The position numbers and the translations under genes are program-made. Below, in pieces: positions 1-9,616 of a stretch of DNA of 64,000 bases (the first letter of the stretch is position 1; every line of letters starts with the position of its first letter). Origin of the DNA: an uncultured Loktanella sp. (GTDB lineage: Bacteria; Pseudomonadota; Alphaproteobacteria; Rhodobacterales; Rhodobacteraceae); assembly GCA_937132065.1 (NCBI GenBank), contig CAKZNT010000086.1, forward strand, positions 18,543-82,542. The letters run 5' to 3'. Below the pieces are notes generated by a model. It searched no databases and had not been told where the DNA came from. It saw only the letters and a program-made list of their open reading frames with translations.

Positions 1-70
1 ACTTCGGCGGATTTTTTTAGCACTAAATGTAGCAGCCGGAGAGAATTTCTGTTTGCGACTGTTTCGACCC

Positions 71-811
71 TCATGTCTTTGACAGATGATAGCAGGCCGC
101 GTCGACATCAAACGCTGAAATTCGATAGCCTTTGGAAAATGCCGTAGTCAGTGCCTCCCGCACGCGAAACCGTTCGGCAATCGCCTTCTCCAAATCGGTT
201 GACAATAGTTTATCCAGATCATTCGGAATTTTTACTTTCACGCAGTTTTCGGAAGATGCCGAGGCGGCGGCACCATCCCTCTTTGCACATTTCGCCAACG
301 CCTCGACATGGGGCGCATTCAAAACCCAGTCTGCCACCAGACGGTCTGAGGCGACGCCGGCGTTGATGCCCTCCATTTTGCCGTAGTAATCCTCGTGATA
401 TGTTCCGGCTGTGGCACCGAGGCGCGTGATGTTCAGCCCTGCATTGATGCGGCGCAGTGGATCATAGGTCCAGCGCACCAAGGTGATACCCCGCGAAAGG
501 CACCAGTCGCGCTGGAACCATTTCAGTTTCAGACCCAGCCCCATGCCGCGGCTGTCGGGATGCACGGCGAGCCGGTGGGAGTGTTGAACATGCGCCTGTG
601 ATGTCGGAAAACCGAAGAGAAAACCCAGCATCCGCCCATCTTTGAACGCGCCCGCTACCAGCCCACCTTCGTGTTGGATTGCAAGCATAAGGTCGGAGTT
701 GTCGGGCTGGTCGTCCTCTCCCCAAACGGTTTTCTGGAATTGTTCCGAGTCTTTGAGTTCTGCAACACCCGACAGTTCTCGCAGCACCAGGCCCTGGTTC
801 TGAATGTTCAT
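71..811 (-). CDS. GNAT-family acyltransferase (COG3375-like), candidate amino-acid N-succinyltransferase
   Basis: ORF 246 aa; GNAT core HRLAVHPDSRGMGLGLKLKWFQRDW; start overlaps the stop of the upstream enolase-superfamily gene (ATGA). Confidence 0.8.
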   Translation of the reverse strand: MNIQNQGLVLRELSGVAELKDSEQFQKTVWGEDDQPDNSDLMLAIQHEGGLVAGAFKDGRMLGFLFGFPTSQAHVQHSHRLAVHPDSRGMGLGLKLKWFQRDWCLSRGITLVRWTYDPLRRINAGLNITRLGATAGTYHEDYYGKMEGINAGVASDRLVADWVLNAPHVEALAKCAKRDGAAASASSENCVKVKIPNDLDKLLSTDLEKAIAERFRVREALTTAFSKGYRISAFDVDAACYHLSKT

Positions 812-1947
812 GTCTGGATCTCCTCGACATGGTCAGTGACGGTTGCAAGGTAATCGTAGTCCAACGTGACGCCGATGCCCGGTCCATTTGTGGGCACCGG
901 CATCTGGCCGTTCGCAGCTTCGAGCGGTTCGTTGATGATATCGCGTTTGAAATAGCGGCTGGCGCTGGAAGTGTCGCCAGGCTTGGTGAAGTTCGCTAAC
1001 GTCGCCAGATGGATATTGTGCGCGCGGCCAATGCCGCTTTCCAGCATCCCGCCACACCAGACCGGTGCATCAAAGGCAGCACAGGTGTCATGGATGGCGC
1101 GAGCGGCCATAAATCCGCCGACGCGGCCCACTTTTATGTTGATGACCCTCGCTGCACCGATTTCCAAGGCAACGCGCGCATCCTTGGCGTTTCTGATGCT
1201 TTCATCCAGACAAATGGCGGTCTTGACTAACTGTTGCAGTTTGGCATGATCGTGGATGTCGTCAAAGGCGAGGGGTTGTTCGATATAATCCAGCGCGAAC
1301 TCGTCCAGAGCCCGAAGCACAGGCGTATCAGAGAGAGTATAGTCCGTATTTGCATCCACCGTGAGTTTGATGTCGGGGTGGGCGGCGCGCACCGCTGCTA
1401 CAATCTTTACGTCATGGCCCTGCGCGATCTTCAGTTTAGTGCGCTTATAACCCTGTGCGACGGATTCATCGACGCGCTCAAGCGTTTTTTCAATCGGCGC
1501 AATGCCAAGGCTTACGCCGACATCAACATGGTCACGAACCCCGCCAAGCGCGGCTTTCAATGGTAGGTTCAGGGTTTTGGCCCAGAGATCCCAGAACGCC
1601 ATTTCCACCACCGCCTTGGCCATGCGGTTTCCTCGCCACGGCGAAAGGATTTGCTCCAGCTCGTAAGGTGTCGCAAAACGCTTCCCGACAATCTGCGGCA
1701 ACAGCACGTCGCGCAGAAACGCCATGGCACCGGGAATGGTTTCCTCCAGATAATCGGGTGTCGGGTCCATGACGCCTTCGGCCACGCCCTCCAACCCTTC
1801 GCCCTTCAGCACAAGAAGGGGAAAGGTTTTGCCGGTCATGGTGCCGGTCGAGATCACAAACGGGGTCAGCAGCGGCAGGCTGACAATGCGCAGTTCGGCG
1901 GCCTCGATCAGGACGCCGGGACGTGGAGCGGGTTGAGATTGCAGCAT
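808..1947 (-). CDS. Enolase-superfamily protein of the o-succinylbenzoate synthase / N-succinylamino acid racemase type
   Basis: [28 protein letters not shown] and [13 protein letters not shown] motifs typical of OSBS/NSAR. Confidence 0.85.
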   Translation of the reverse strand: MLQSQPAPRPGVLIEAAELRIVSLPLLTPFVISTGTMTGKTFPLLVLKGEGLEGVAEGVMDPTPDYLEETIPGAMAFLRDVLLPQIVGKRFATPYELEQILSPWRGNRMAKAVVEMAFWDLWAKTLNLPLKAALGGVRDHVDVGVSLGIAPIEKTLERVDESVAQGYKRTKLKIAQGHDVKIVAAVRAAHPDIKLTVDANTDYTLSDTPVLRALDEFALDYIEQPLAFDDIHDHAKLQQLVKTAICLDESIRNAKDARVALEIGAARVINIKVGRVGGFMAARAIHDTCAAFDAPVWCGGMLESGIGRAHNIHLATLANFTKPGDTSSASRYFKRDIINEPLEAANGQMPVPTNGPGIGVTLDYDYLATVTDHVEEIQT

Positions 1948-1975
1948 CTAATTTGTCTTTCGTTCGAGTAGGGGC

Positions 1976-2734
1976 TTACATCACCTTGGCGATAAAGCGC
2001 TGGAATTCTTCGGTTTTTGGGTTGGCGAACATCTCGGCCGGCGGGCCTTGTTCCGCGATGCGGCCTTCGTGCAGGAACACCACTTCCGAGGACACCTCGC
2101 GGGCAAATCCCATCTCGTGGGTGACAACGATCATGGTGCGCCCTTCGGCGGCCAGATCCTGCATGACTTTCAGAACCTCGCCCACCAGTTCAGGGTCCAG
2201 CGCAGAGGTGGGTTCGTCAAACAGGATTGCGTCGGGTTCCATCGCCAAGGCGCGCGCGATTGCAACGCGCTGTTGCTGGCCGCCAGAAAGCTGCGAAGGA
2301 TACATGTCCATCCGCTCTTCCAGCCCGACCCGGTTCAGCAGGGCTTCGGCCTTGTCGCGCGCCTCGGCCTTGCTTTCGCGTTTGACCTGAATCGGGCCTT
2401 CCATCACGTTTTCCAGAACGGTGCGGTGAGTCCACAGGTTAAATTGCTGAAACACCATGCCCAGATGGCTGCGAATTTCTTCAATATGACGCGCGTTTTC
2501 TGGCTTGCCGTTTTTGACCAGCACTTCTTCGCCATGCACAGTGACTTTGCCCGAGGTTGGGGTTTCCAGAAAATTCAGACAACGCAGAAAGGTGCTTTTG
2601 CCGGACCCGGACGATCCGAGAATCGAGATCACGTCATGTTTGCGTGCTTCAAGCGAGATGCCCTTGAGCACTTCGAGTGAGCCAAAGGATTTGTGTATGT
2701 CCTCGGCTTTCAGAATAAGTTCCGGCTGGGTCAT
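1976..2734 (-). CDS. Polar amino acid ABC transporter ATP-binding protein (HisP-like)
   Basis: Walker [10 protein letters not shown], signature [15 protein letters not shown], Walker [14 protein letters not shown]. Confidence 0.95.
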   Translation of the reverse strand: MTQPELILKAEDIHKSFGSLEVLKGISLEARKHDVISILGSSGSGKSTFLRCLNFLETPTSGKVTVHGEEVLVKNGKPENARHIEEIRSHLGMVFQQFNLWTHRTVLENVMEGPIQVKRESKAEARDKAEALLNRVGLEERMDMYPSQLSGGQQQRVAIARALAMEPDAILFDEPTSALDPELVGEVLKVMQDLAAEGRTMIVVTHEMGFAREVSSEVVFLHEGRIAEQGPPAEMFANPKTEEFQRFIAKVM

Positions 2735-3465
2735 GCTTGGGTTTCCTTTTTGGCCGGCACATGGGCACGTGGTTTTCCGGGGCGGTCGATATGGCGGCTG
2801 AGGCGGCGTTCAGATTGGTGCCAGAGCAGGACAAAGATCGCGGTGATGCACAGGTAGATCAGAGCCGCCCACAGGTAGACCGAAAAATCGAAACTGCGCG
2901 AAAATATCTGGCGTGTGCGCCCCATCAGGTCGAACACGGTCACGATGCTGGCCAATGCGCTGGCTTTCATCAGCAGGATCACCTCGTTGCCCAGTGCGGG
3001 CCATGCAATGCGGTAGGCGTGCGGAAATATCACGCGGCGCAGGGCGCGCGCGCGGCTCATGCCGATCGCCTTGGCCGCTTCGATTTCACCTTGTGGAACG
3101 CCCATGATGCCGCCCCGCAGAATTTCGGTTTGATAGGCGGTGGAGTTCAACACAAAGGCCAAAAGCGCGCAGTTGAAGGGATCACGAAAGAAGGCCCAAA
3201 GGCCCCATTCTTGTAGAAAGGGGCGAAATTGGCCCGAGCCATAGAAGATCAAAAATAGCTGCGCCAGGATTGGTGTGCCGCGCATGAACGATATGTAAAG
3301 GCGCAGCGGTGCTTGTGCGATGGGCGAGGAGTGCACCCGGACCAGGGCAAAGAACGGCGACACCATGCCGGCAATAAGCGCACCCAGCAGGGTCAGCTTG
3401 ATCGTCATCAGCGTGCCGTCCAGCAAACGCGGCCAATATTGTATAAGGATATCCATGGGATTCAT
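2731..3465 (-). CDS. Amino acid ABC transporter permease (HisM-like)
   Basis: EAAKAIGMSRARALRRVIFPHAYRIAWPALGNE motif; start at MNPMDILIQYW chosen to avoid overlap with the upstream gene. Confidence 0.9.
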   Translation of the reverse strand: MNPMDILIQYWPRLLDGTLMTIKLTLLGALIAGMVSPFFALVRVHSSPIAQAPLRLYISFMRGTPILAQLFLIFYGSGQFRPFLQEWGLWAFFRDPFNCALLAFVLNSTAYQTEILRGGIMGVPQGEIEAAKAIGMSRARALRRVIFPHAYRIAWPALGNEVILLMKASALASIVTVFDLMGRTRQIFSRSFDFSVYLWAALIYLCITAIFVLLWHQSERRLSRHIDRPGKPRAHVPAKKETQA

Positions 3466-3466
3466 T

Positions 3467-4174
3467 TCACGCCCTCCGGATGCCGCGATTGGCGCGGCGT
3501 TCCATGCGCGCCAGCACAATCTCTGACAGCACACACATGGCCCAGTAGATCAGGCACGCAGCAAGGTAGAAGGTGAACGGCTGTTTGGTCACGCCCACCG
3601 CCACCTTGGTCATGCGCATCAGATCGCTAAGCGCGATGACAGAAACAAGCGCGGTGTCTTTCAGCATGTTGATCCACAGGTTGCCCAATCCCGGCAGTGC
3701 AAATCGCCACAGCTGGGGCAACTGGATGCGGCGAAAGATTTGCGCGTCAGTCATTCCGATTGCGCGCCCGGCTTCGGTCTGGCCGATATCGAGCGAATTG
3801 AATGCCCCCCGCAGCACTTCACCCGCAAAGGCCCCGAACACCATCCCAAGTGCTACAACTCCTGCGGCAAAGGGACTGAAGTCAATGAACGTGGCGTCGG
3901 GGTTCCACCACTTCAGGGTTGCGTTCAGCAGCAGTCCAACACCGTTGTAGACAACAAACAATGTCAGGATTTCCGGCAGGCCGCGCATGATGGTCGTGTA
4001 ACCAAAGCCAATGGCACGCAATGCACTCAGCTTTGACTTGGATGCAAAGGCTGCGAGAAAGCCCAGGCAAAGCCCGACAGGTAGCGTGACGATCGCCAGT
4101 TGCACCGTGATCGCCAGCCCCCGAAGGATTTCGTCCCCCCAGCCGGTATCGCCGTATGAGAATAGTTCAAACAT
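3467..4174 (-). CDS. Amino acid ABC transporter permease (HisQ-like)
   Basis: EAGRAIGMTDAQIFRRIQLPQLWRFALPGLGN; TM-rich. Confidence 0.9.
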   Translation of the reverse strand: MFELFSYGDTGWGDEILRGLAITVQLAIVTLPVGLCLGFLAAFASKSKLSALRAIGFGYTTIMRGLPEILTLFVVYNGVGLLLNATLKWWNPDATFIDFSPFAAGVVALGMVFGAFAGEVLRGAFNSLDIGQTEAGRAIGMTDAQIFRRIQLPQLWRFALPGLGNLWINMLKDTALVSVIALSDLMRMTKVAVGVTKQPFTFYLAACLIYWAMCVLSEIVLARMERRANRGIRRA

Positions 4175-4207
4175 AGATGACCTTTCTTGCCAGGAGAACG
4201 AGGGAGA

Positions 4208-4981
4208 TTACTTCATCGTGTAGACATCGATGTCGAAATACTTGTCGTTGATCGCCTTGTAGGTGCCGTCGGCGCGGATCTCGGCCAGCGCGGCGTTCAG
4301 CTTTTCGCGCAGGTCATCGTCTTCCTGACGCACGGCGATGCCCACGCCTTCGCCAACAAAAGCCGGATCGGTAATAGGATCACCGGCCAGTTCGCAACAG
4401 CCGCCATCGTCGGACTTGGTGGTCCAGTCCAGCATTGGCAGCATGTCACCGACCTGCATGTCGATACGACCGCTGGCCATGTCCAGGTTCACTTCATCCT
4501 GCGTTGGATAAAGGCGGATATCGGCATCGGGGTAGGTGGCCTCGATGAAGTCGGCCTGGGTGGTGCCCGATTGTGCGCCGATCACCTTATCCGACAGGGC
4601 GTCATTGGTGAATTCGGTGATGCCCGCGCCTTTGGGAGTGACATGGGTCATTGCTGCCAGATAGTAGGGATCGGTGAAATCCACCTGCTTTTTACGCTCT
4701 TCAGTGATGAACATCGACGCGATGATGAAATCGTATTTGTTGGCCAGCAGGCCGGGGATGATCCCGTCCCAGTCCTGCGCAACCAAATCGCATTCGACGC
4801 CGATGCGGTTGCACAGCTCCAACCCGATCTCGACGTCGAACCCGGCGATCTTGCCATCGGCTTCGATGTAGTTGAATGGAGGGTATGCCCCCTCGGTCCC
4901 AAGTCGCAGGGTCTCTGCGGATGCAATTTGCGCTGTAGTTGCGACAAGTATGGCTGACGCCAGTATGTTTCTGAGTTTCAT
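4208..4981 (-). CDS. Periplasmic amino acid-binding protein (family 3 SBP)
   Basis: Signal peptide MKLRNILASAILVATTAQIASA; LRLGTEGAYPPFNYIEADGKIAGFDVEIG. Confidence 0.95.
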   Translation of the reverse strand: MKLRNILASAILVATTAQIASAETLRLGTEGAYPPFNYIEADGKIAGFDVEIGLELCNRIGVECDLVAQDWDGIIPGLLANKYDFIIASMFITEERKKQVDFTDPYYLAAMTHVTPKGAGITEFTNDALSDKVIGAQSGTTQADFIEATYPDADIRLYPTQDEVNLDMASGRIDMQVGDMLPMLDWTTKSDDGGCCELAGDPITDPAFVGEGVGIAVRQEDDDLREKLNAALAEIRADGTYKAINDKYFDIDVYTMK

Positions 4982-5012
4982 TTGGTTTCCTCCCATTGGA
5001 TTTCAGTTTTCT

Positions 5013-5951
5013 TCATTTTGCGATAGTTGCGATCGGGTCACCGACATGGCCAGTAATGCTGCCGTAAAGTTTGGCAAACCGGCTCAGGCGGTCTTCGACG
5101 TCGGGCCCGAGTTCCATGCAGACACTGTTGATCATTAGGTTTGACAGGCTTGCCATCTGCGCTGTCGAATCCCAGAACTGGTTGAACTGGGTCGGCACCG
5201 CAAAAACCTCGTCAGCGTTGTCCCGCGCCCAGTCGCAAAACAGGTCGGTGACAATGGTCACTGGAACACTGGCCGCTTGCGCTTCCTGCGCCAACACCTT
5301 GGCCATCCGGGAATACCGGCGCGCCTCGAATATCACCAGGCATGCGTCCTGATCGGAGGCCAGCACTTCGGCGAAGTTGCCACCCGCCAGATCAAGCAGC
5401 ATCACGCGGTCCCGCAGGTATTGCATCTGGTTGGCAAAATACTGCGCCAACCCGCGTTCGGTCTGGAAGCCTGCCACATAGACATTGGCTGTGTGGGCCA
5501 GCCGTTCGGCCACAGTCTGCCATTCTGGTGTTCCGGCATATTCATAGATTCGAACCACTGCGGCGATTTCCATTTCCATGCCGTCGGTCAGATGGGTATT
5601 GTCCTTGCGGGCACTGCTGTGCATCTCGTTCAGCCGGTCGCTCACCAGCCATGGGTGATCTCCCAGATCGGCTTTCAGGTGCTCTTTGAGGTCCTTGAAG
5701 CTTTTATATCCGGCTGAGCGACAAAAACGCCCGACTGTGGCCTCACTCACCTCAACCTTTGCGGCAAGGCTTGCGGCTGTCTCAAATGGAACCTCAGCCA
5801 ACGTGCCCAACATATAGTTCGCGATGGATTTATCGGCTTTGGAGCCTGTTTTTAGAGCATTCGATAATTTTGAACGAACGGTCATTGGCAAGGGCAAACT
5901 TTCCGAGAGGCGCAGTGGGAATCTGAGGTTATGGTGAAAGTTTTCTGACAT
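5013..5951 (-). CDS. RpiR/MurR family transcriptional regulator (HTH_6 + SIS-like)
   Basis: N-terminal HTH with VSEATVGRFCRSAGYKSFKDLKEHL; SIS-like region. Confidence 0.85.
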   Translation of the reverse strand: MSENFHHNLRFPLRLSESLPLPMTVRSKLSNALKTGSKADKSIANYMLGTLAEVPFETAASLAAKVEVSEATVGRFCRSAGYKSFKDLKEHLKADLGDHPWLVSDRLNEMHSSARKDNTHLTDGMEMEIAAVVRIYEYAGTPEWQTVAERLAHTANVYVAGFQTERGLAQYFANQMQYLRDRVMLLDLAGGNFAEVLASDQDACLVIFEARRYSRMAKVLAQEAQAASVPVTIVTDLFCDWARDNADEVFAVPTQFNQFWDSTAQMASLSNLMINSVCMELGPDVEDRLSRFAKLYGSITGHVGDPIATIAK

Positions 5952-6192
5952 TTAGTCAAGTGCTGCATGTAATCTGTCAGGTTGGCGTCACTAACGGAGC
6001 CCGGCAGCACTTTGATTCAAAGTAGGTTTTTTGCATCAGCTGGGACTCAAAGTGATGAGTTCAAGCGGCTGGACACATTGATCTTGCGGTTGTTAGCCAT
6101 AGCCACGTGCAAGGCCATCTCCCCCTTGATGGATGGGGCGACGCAATCTGAAAGCCCTTTAATTGTTGGGCTTAGGAGGTGTCGTCGGAATT

Positions 6193-6250
6193 TGTAGCAT
6201 TGGTTGTAGCATCGCTATGGTCATGACACCTTGGAGAGAAGTCGTAGCAC
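6193..6250. repeat. TGTAGCA(T/C) direct repeats at left edge of the island
   Basis: TGTAGCAT at 6193-6200 and 6205-6212 (12-bp pitch), CGTAGCAC at 6243-6250; same motif recurs at 9617-9654. Confidence 0.6.
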
Positions 6251-6467
6251 GAGTTCGCTTGGAGTTTGCATAGGCAATTGGCGGACTTCAAGTGCTGGAT
6301 GGTTTTGCGCCCGCATAGGTTGACATTGAAGTCTTGCCAACATATTTGGATTGGAACGGCTTGATCGGCCGGTGGCACTTACGAAGTTCGGTGTAGGTGA
6401 CAAAGAGATCACAGCACATGCTGCGCCCAAAATGTTCTGCTATTCCACCGAACGTGGAGAAGCAAAT

Positions 6468-8321
6468 ATGACCAAGACATCATCAAAAATTTTGTCTAAA
6501 TACCTTCCGTTTGGCGAATTTCATGTCGCGGAGCTGACTGATACCAAACCCGACCATATCCGCGGGGCGGCCCGCCGCTTGAGGCGCGATAGAGAAGACA
6601 TAAAGTATAACAGCGCATTGAATTTCATTTCCAAGGAGATGGGGTTCCGCGAAGGGTTCGCTGGCTACAAGAAGAGCTATGCACGCGAAGTTAATGAATT
6701 CATGCGGCGTCACGGCCTCGTCAAGTCGGGCCTTTCTGACCCAAAGACTTTTGATCGACCCATCCGCATAGGGTTGGAACAGATTTCACACCGTTGGTTT
6801 CGATCAGAGCATGAGCGTCCATCACGCGTTTTTACGGGAGCAGGGGTTGAGTGGATCGATCTCTTAATAGTGGCCCTAGCTATGCCGGACTTTAAGGTTG
6901 TGAACCCTCACACTGGAGAAACACTCTGCCACCGCGAAGAGATTGACCGTGTTCGGCGGGATCCTCCCAACCAATGGGTTATTCATGGCGGAGTGCACAA
7001 TCTCACCTTTTCAAGGTGTTTTGAGCTGAATAATTTGTTGGGAAGTCAGCTGTTGTCATTTGCGGATGAGGCGGATCCCAAGCCGAAAACTAATGTGTCT
7101 CAGTTATATTTCCCCAATTCAATGAAGCCAGAGGACGCAGCCTCGGAACAGATGGAGAGCCTGGACGGAGCCGGAATTCTTGCGCGTGTGATTGCGGATT
7201 TGAAGCAAGGTTGGGTCGACATCATTCCGCTTAACAAGAAACTGGTTTTCTTGCGAGACTGGCAGGGTGGTTTTGATTTTGTGTTTCCACGATTTCGCGC
7301 GGAACCTTTCAACCATAACATTCACGCCGCCTACCTAAAGAATGCAGATGTTCCAAAGTCGGATGATAGCTACCATTTCCAACGTTGGCTTTACTTCGAA
7401 TACGACGGTTGGAGAGAGCTGGATGAGCATGCCGCCGAGACCGAATTTTATGCCCAAGGTGGGCTGGCAAGAAATTATCCTGGATCAGGCGAAGTTTTGC
7501 GCTCTTACCTGCTGAAGAATGGCCGCTACTCGGCGCCATCCAAGAAGGCTCGTTTGGCTGATGGGTTCAAAAAGGTGAGGGTTGGCGACAAGTATCTGGC
7601 GGTGTCAGATCCGATTTCGATTTCTCGGTTCCGTGAGTTTATGACAGTCGAAAATGAACACTATGCAGCGTATCGCCCCACGGCGCCGGATCAAGATGAT
7701 TGGCAGCAATGCAATTCGGAAGGGGATGTGGCCACGGCGCCGGCATCTGTGACTTGGTATGACGCCTGCGCCTACGTGACTTCCGTCAGCAAGAAGAGAA
7801 AACTGCCAGTTCGACTTCCTACCGAAGAGGAATGGCTTGAAATATGTCACGAATTTCGCTCAGCACTTCAAGTGGGTTCGATGGATACTCACTACGGGGA
7901 GGCAGATCGTGTAGTGGCAACAGGTGAGTGCAGTCCGGTTCACGGATTTTTTGGCACCAGATACAAGTGCTCCGAAGCTGAAATTCCGTGTGAGCAGACT
8001 AAAGACGGTGTCAGCTTGCTCAGAGCTATCGACTTTGGGGAATGGCTTTTGCCCAAAGGGGCTGCGATAAATTCACGTCATTTTGGGGCGATGAATATGG
8101 TGCCTCTTCATCTTATGGATGAGCAAGACACCGTTGCGAACGGTGGTGCCAGTGTTTCGCCAAAGTGGGGCGATAGAGTTTCCGCGACGCGGGATCGGAT
8201 GCCACTAAAGTCTACAGGTGCATACAAGGGGTGGCGGATTGGGTTCAGGCTTGTCTACGAAATTGACGTAGCGAGTGAGCCAGGGGACGCATATCCGGAC
8301 ACGAAGTTAGCCGGTGCCTAA
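6468..8321 (+). CDS. Island protein: uncharacterised N-terminal region plus C-terminal SUMF1/formylglycine-generating-enzyme-like (C-type-lectin fold) domain
   Basis: Start MTKTSSKILSKYLPFG preceded by GGAGA; C-terminal VTWYDACAYVTSVSKKRKLPVRLPTEEEWLEICHEF and GWRIGFRLVYE; lower apparent GC than neighbours. Confidence 0.8.
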   Translation: MTKTSSKILSKYLPFGEFHVAELTDTKPDHIRGAARRLRRDREDIKYNSALNFISKEMGFREGFAGYKKSYAREVNEFMRRHGLVKSGLSDPKTFDRPIRIGLEQISHRWFRSEHERPSRVFTGAGVEWIDLLIVALAMPDFKVVNPHTGETLCHREEIDRVRRDPPNQWVIHGGVHNLTFSRCFELNNLLGSQLLSFADEADPKPKTNVSQLYFPNSMKPEDAASEQMESLDGAGILARVIADLKQGWVDIIPLNKKLVFLRDWQGGFDFVFPRFRAEPFNHNIHAAYLKNADVPKSDDSYHFQRWLYFEYDGWRELDEHAAETEFYAQGGLARNYPGSGEVLRSYLLKNGRYSAPSKKARLADGFKKVRVGDKYLAVSDPISISRFREFMTVENEHYAAYRPTAPDQDDWQQCNSEGDVATAPASVTWYDACAYVTSVSKKRKLPVRLPTEEEWLEICHEFRSALQVGSMDTHYGEADRVVATGECSPVHGFFGTRYKCSEAEIPCEQTKDGVSLLRAIDFGEWLLPKGAAINSRHFGAMNMVPLHLMDEQDTVANGGASVSPKWGDRVSATRDRMPLKSTGAYKGWRIGFRLVYEIDVASEPGDAYPDTKLAGA

Positions 8322-8384
8322 GCATGCTCAACACCGCAGGGCAAATAATCACTACAGAAAACAATCTAATCAAGGAGAGTAACA

Positions 8385-8489
8385 ATGGGTAAAGGTCAAG
8401 GAAGCGGCGGCGGATGGCCAAGCACGACAGGAAATCCGTCTGGTGGTGGACGGTCGAATGGTCAAGCCGGTGGCGGCAAAGGTAAATAG
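8385..8489 (+). CDS. 34-aa Gly-rich small protein/peptide MGKGQGSGGGWPSTTGNPSGGGRSNGQAGGGKGK (absent from supplied ORF track)
   Basis: ATG preceded by AAGGAGAG at 5-nt spacing; clean stop TAG; followed 9 nt later by a 9-bp GC hairpin. Confidence 0.75.
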   Translation: MGKGQGSGGGWPSTTGNPSGGGRSNGQAGGGKGK

Positions 8490-8498
8490 ACTATCGGG

Positions 8499-8527
8499 AG
8501 CGGGGGCGTTGATGCCCCCGCTTTCCA
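8499..8527 (+). terminator. Hairpin terminator after small Gly-rich gene
   Basis: AGCGGGGGC-GTTGAT-GCCCCCGCT perfect 9-bp stem followed by TTCC; weak T-tract. Confidence 0.65.
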
Positions 8528-8544
8528 CGAACAGGGATGAGCGA

Positions 8545-8757
8545 TCAGCGCGAGCGGATATCTTTCGGTAGAAATCTATCAAAGAGCGGTGCTCCGAAGT
8601 GCAGTGTCCCTCCTGAAACCGTGACATAGTTGCCTGACTTTTCATTGATCGTTCCCGGAAGCCGGAACACGCGGGCAGGGTCACTGCAGAGAGGATCAGC
8701 TCCAAATCGTGAAGAAAGACCGATGAGTGACATTGAGGCTGGTCGTAGTCTGACCAT
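8545..8757 (-). pseudogene. Remnant of phage/plasmid-type primase (primpol-like) protein
   Basis: FGADPLCSDPARVFRLPGTINEKSGNYV resembles the DPARVxRLPGTxNxKxG motif of phage/plasmid primases; only about 70 aa remain. Confidence 0.55.
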
Positions 8758-8777
8758 ATTTGAGAAAGGATCGCCTC

Positions 8778-9431
8778 TTACCAGTGTGTTTCAAAAATGG
8801 CGGCTGCGATGATCTTGTGCATTGGGACGATACGCGGGTTAGCTTGATGTCTGGAGCAGAAATACTCCATCAGCATATCGAGTTCTTCTAAAGAGGGGCG
8901 ACGCGAGCGCGTGTCGGATTTTTTTACCATCCTATGATGTTTAAGGGTGCGCATGGCTTCTTCGAACTCTGAAACTGGCATCGTTGCTCGGCAGATAGGC
9001 CCACCGTAACGAATGAGCGTTCCCAACGTCACCATGTATCCATTTACCGTTTGAGGCATACGTGGTTTGAGCGTGTAGTGCGCAGGCGTGTCCAGCTTTG
9101 GGTCGATCGGAGGTGCTTGGACGCCGAACTCGAGTCTGTGCAATGTGCTGAGCATCTGGGCTTTCGACTTTCCAAAACCAAACGGGGATGCCGTGGAATA
9201 ATCATCAATGCACCGTGATACGGACTTGCGTGCCTTTGCACGGACAGCTCGCTCCATGCCTCCTTTCCGATTAAGGTCACTTTTTCTGTCATTCAGCCAG
9301 CTTTTTGCGGCTGCTCGGGTGGCAAATGTCTCTACCAAATTGAGAATGACTTTACCCTTCCGTTTCTTTCGAATTTGCGCGGTAAAGCTCGGCTTTCCAT
9401 CTTTCTTTTGACGTTCAACAATGGTTCCCAT
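8778..9431 (-). pseudogene. Truncated tyrosine recombinase/integrase (N-terminal and core-binding part only)
   Basis: MGTIVERQKKDGKPSFTAQIRKKRKGKV start, RRPSLEELDMLMEYF...MHKIIAAAIFET then stop; catalytic R-H-R-Y region missing. Confidence 0.75.
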
Positions 9432-9616
9432 GGAGTTTCTTTCCAGTCCGGGATTTCGTTAGTCGGAACATCTGATCGTTTGTTTTTTAGATCAGCGGGT
9501 CTTTTAAGGTTTTGTCTGAAATCGGTGGTGATCGGGCCGAATAGGAAGGAGTGATTCCACTGATTGAGCAGAAGCCCATCGTCTTATTGTGCGAGGTGGA
9601 AATCCCATGGGGAAAA

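Noticed and set aside
5952-6190. Displaced dusA 5' duplicate at the left island border
   Set aside because: CCCCTTGATGGATGG is only weakly similar to the dusA CCCCGATGATGGACTGG; insufficient without alignment.
6468-8321. Diversity-generating retroelement target protein
   Set aside because: The FGE/C-lectin fold fits, but no reverse transcriptase or template repeat is in the window.
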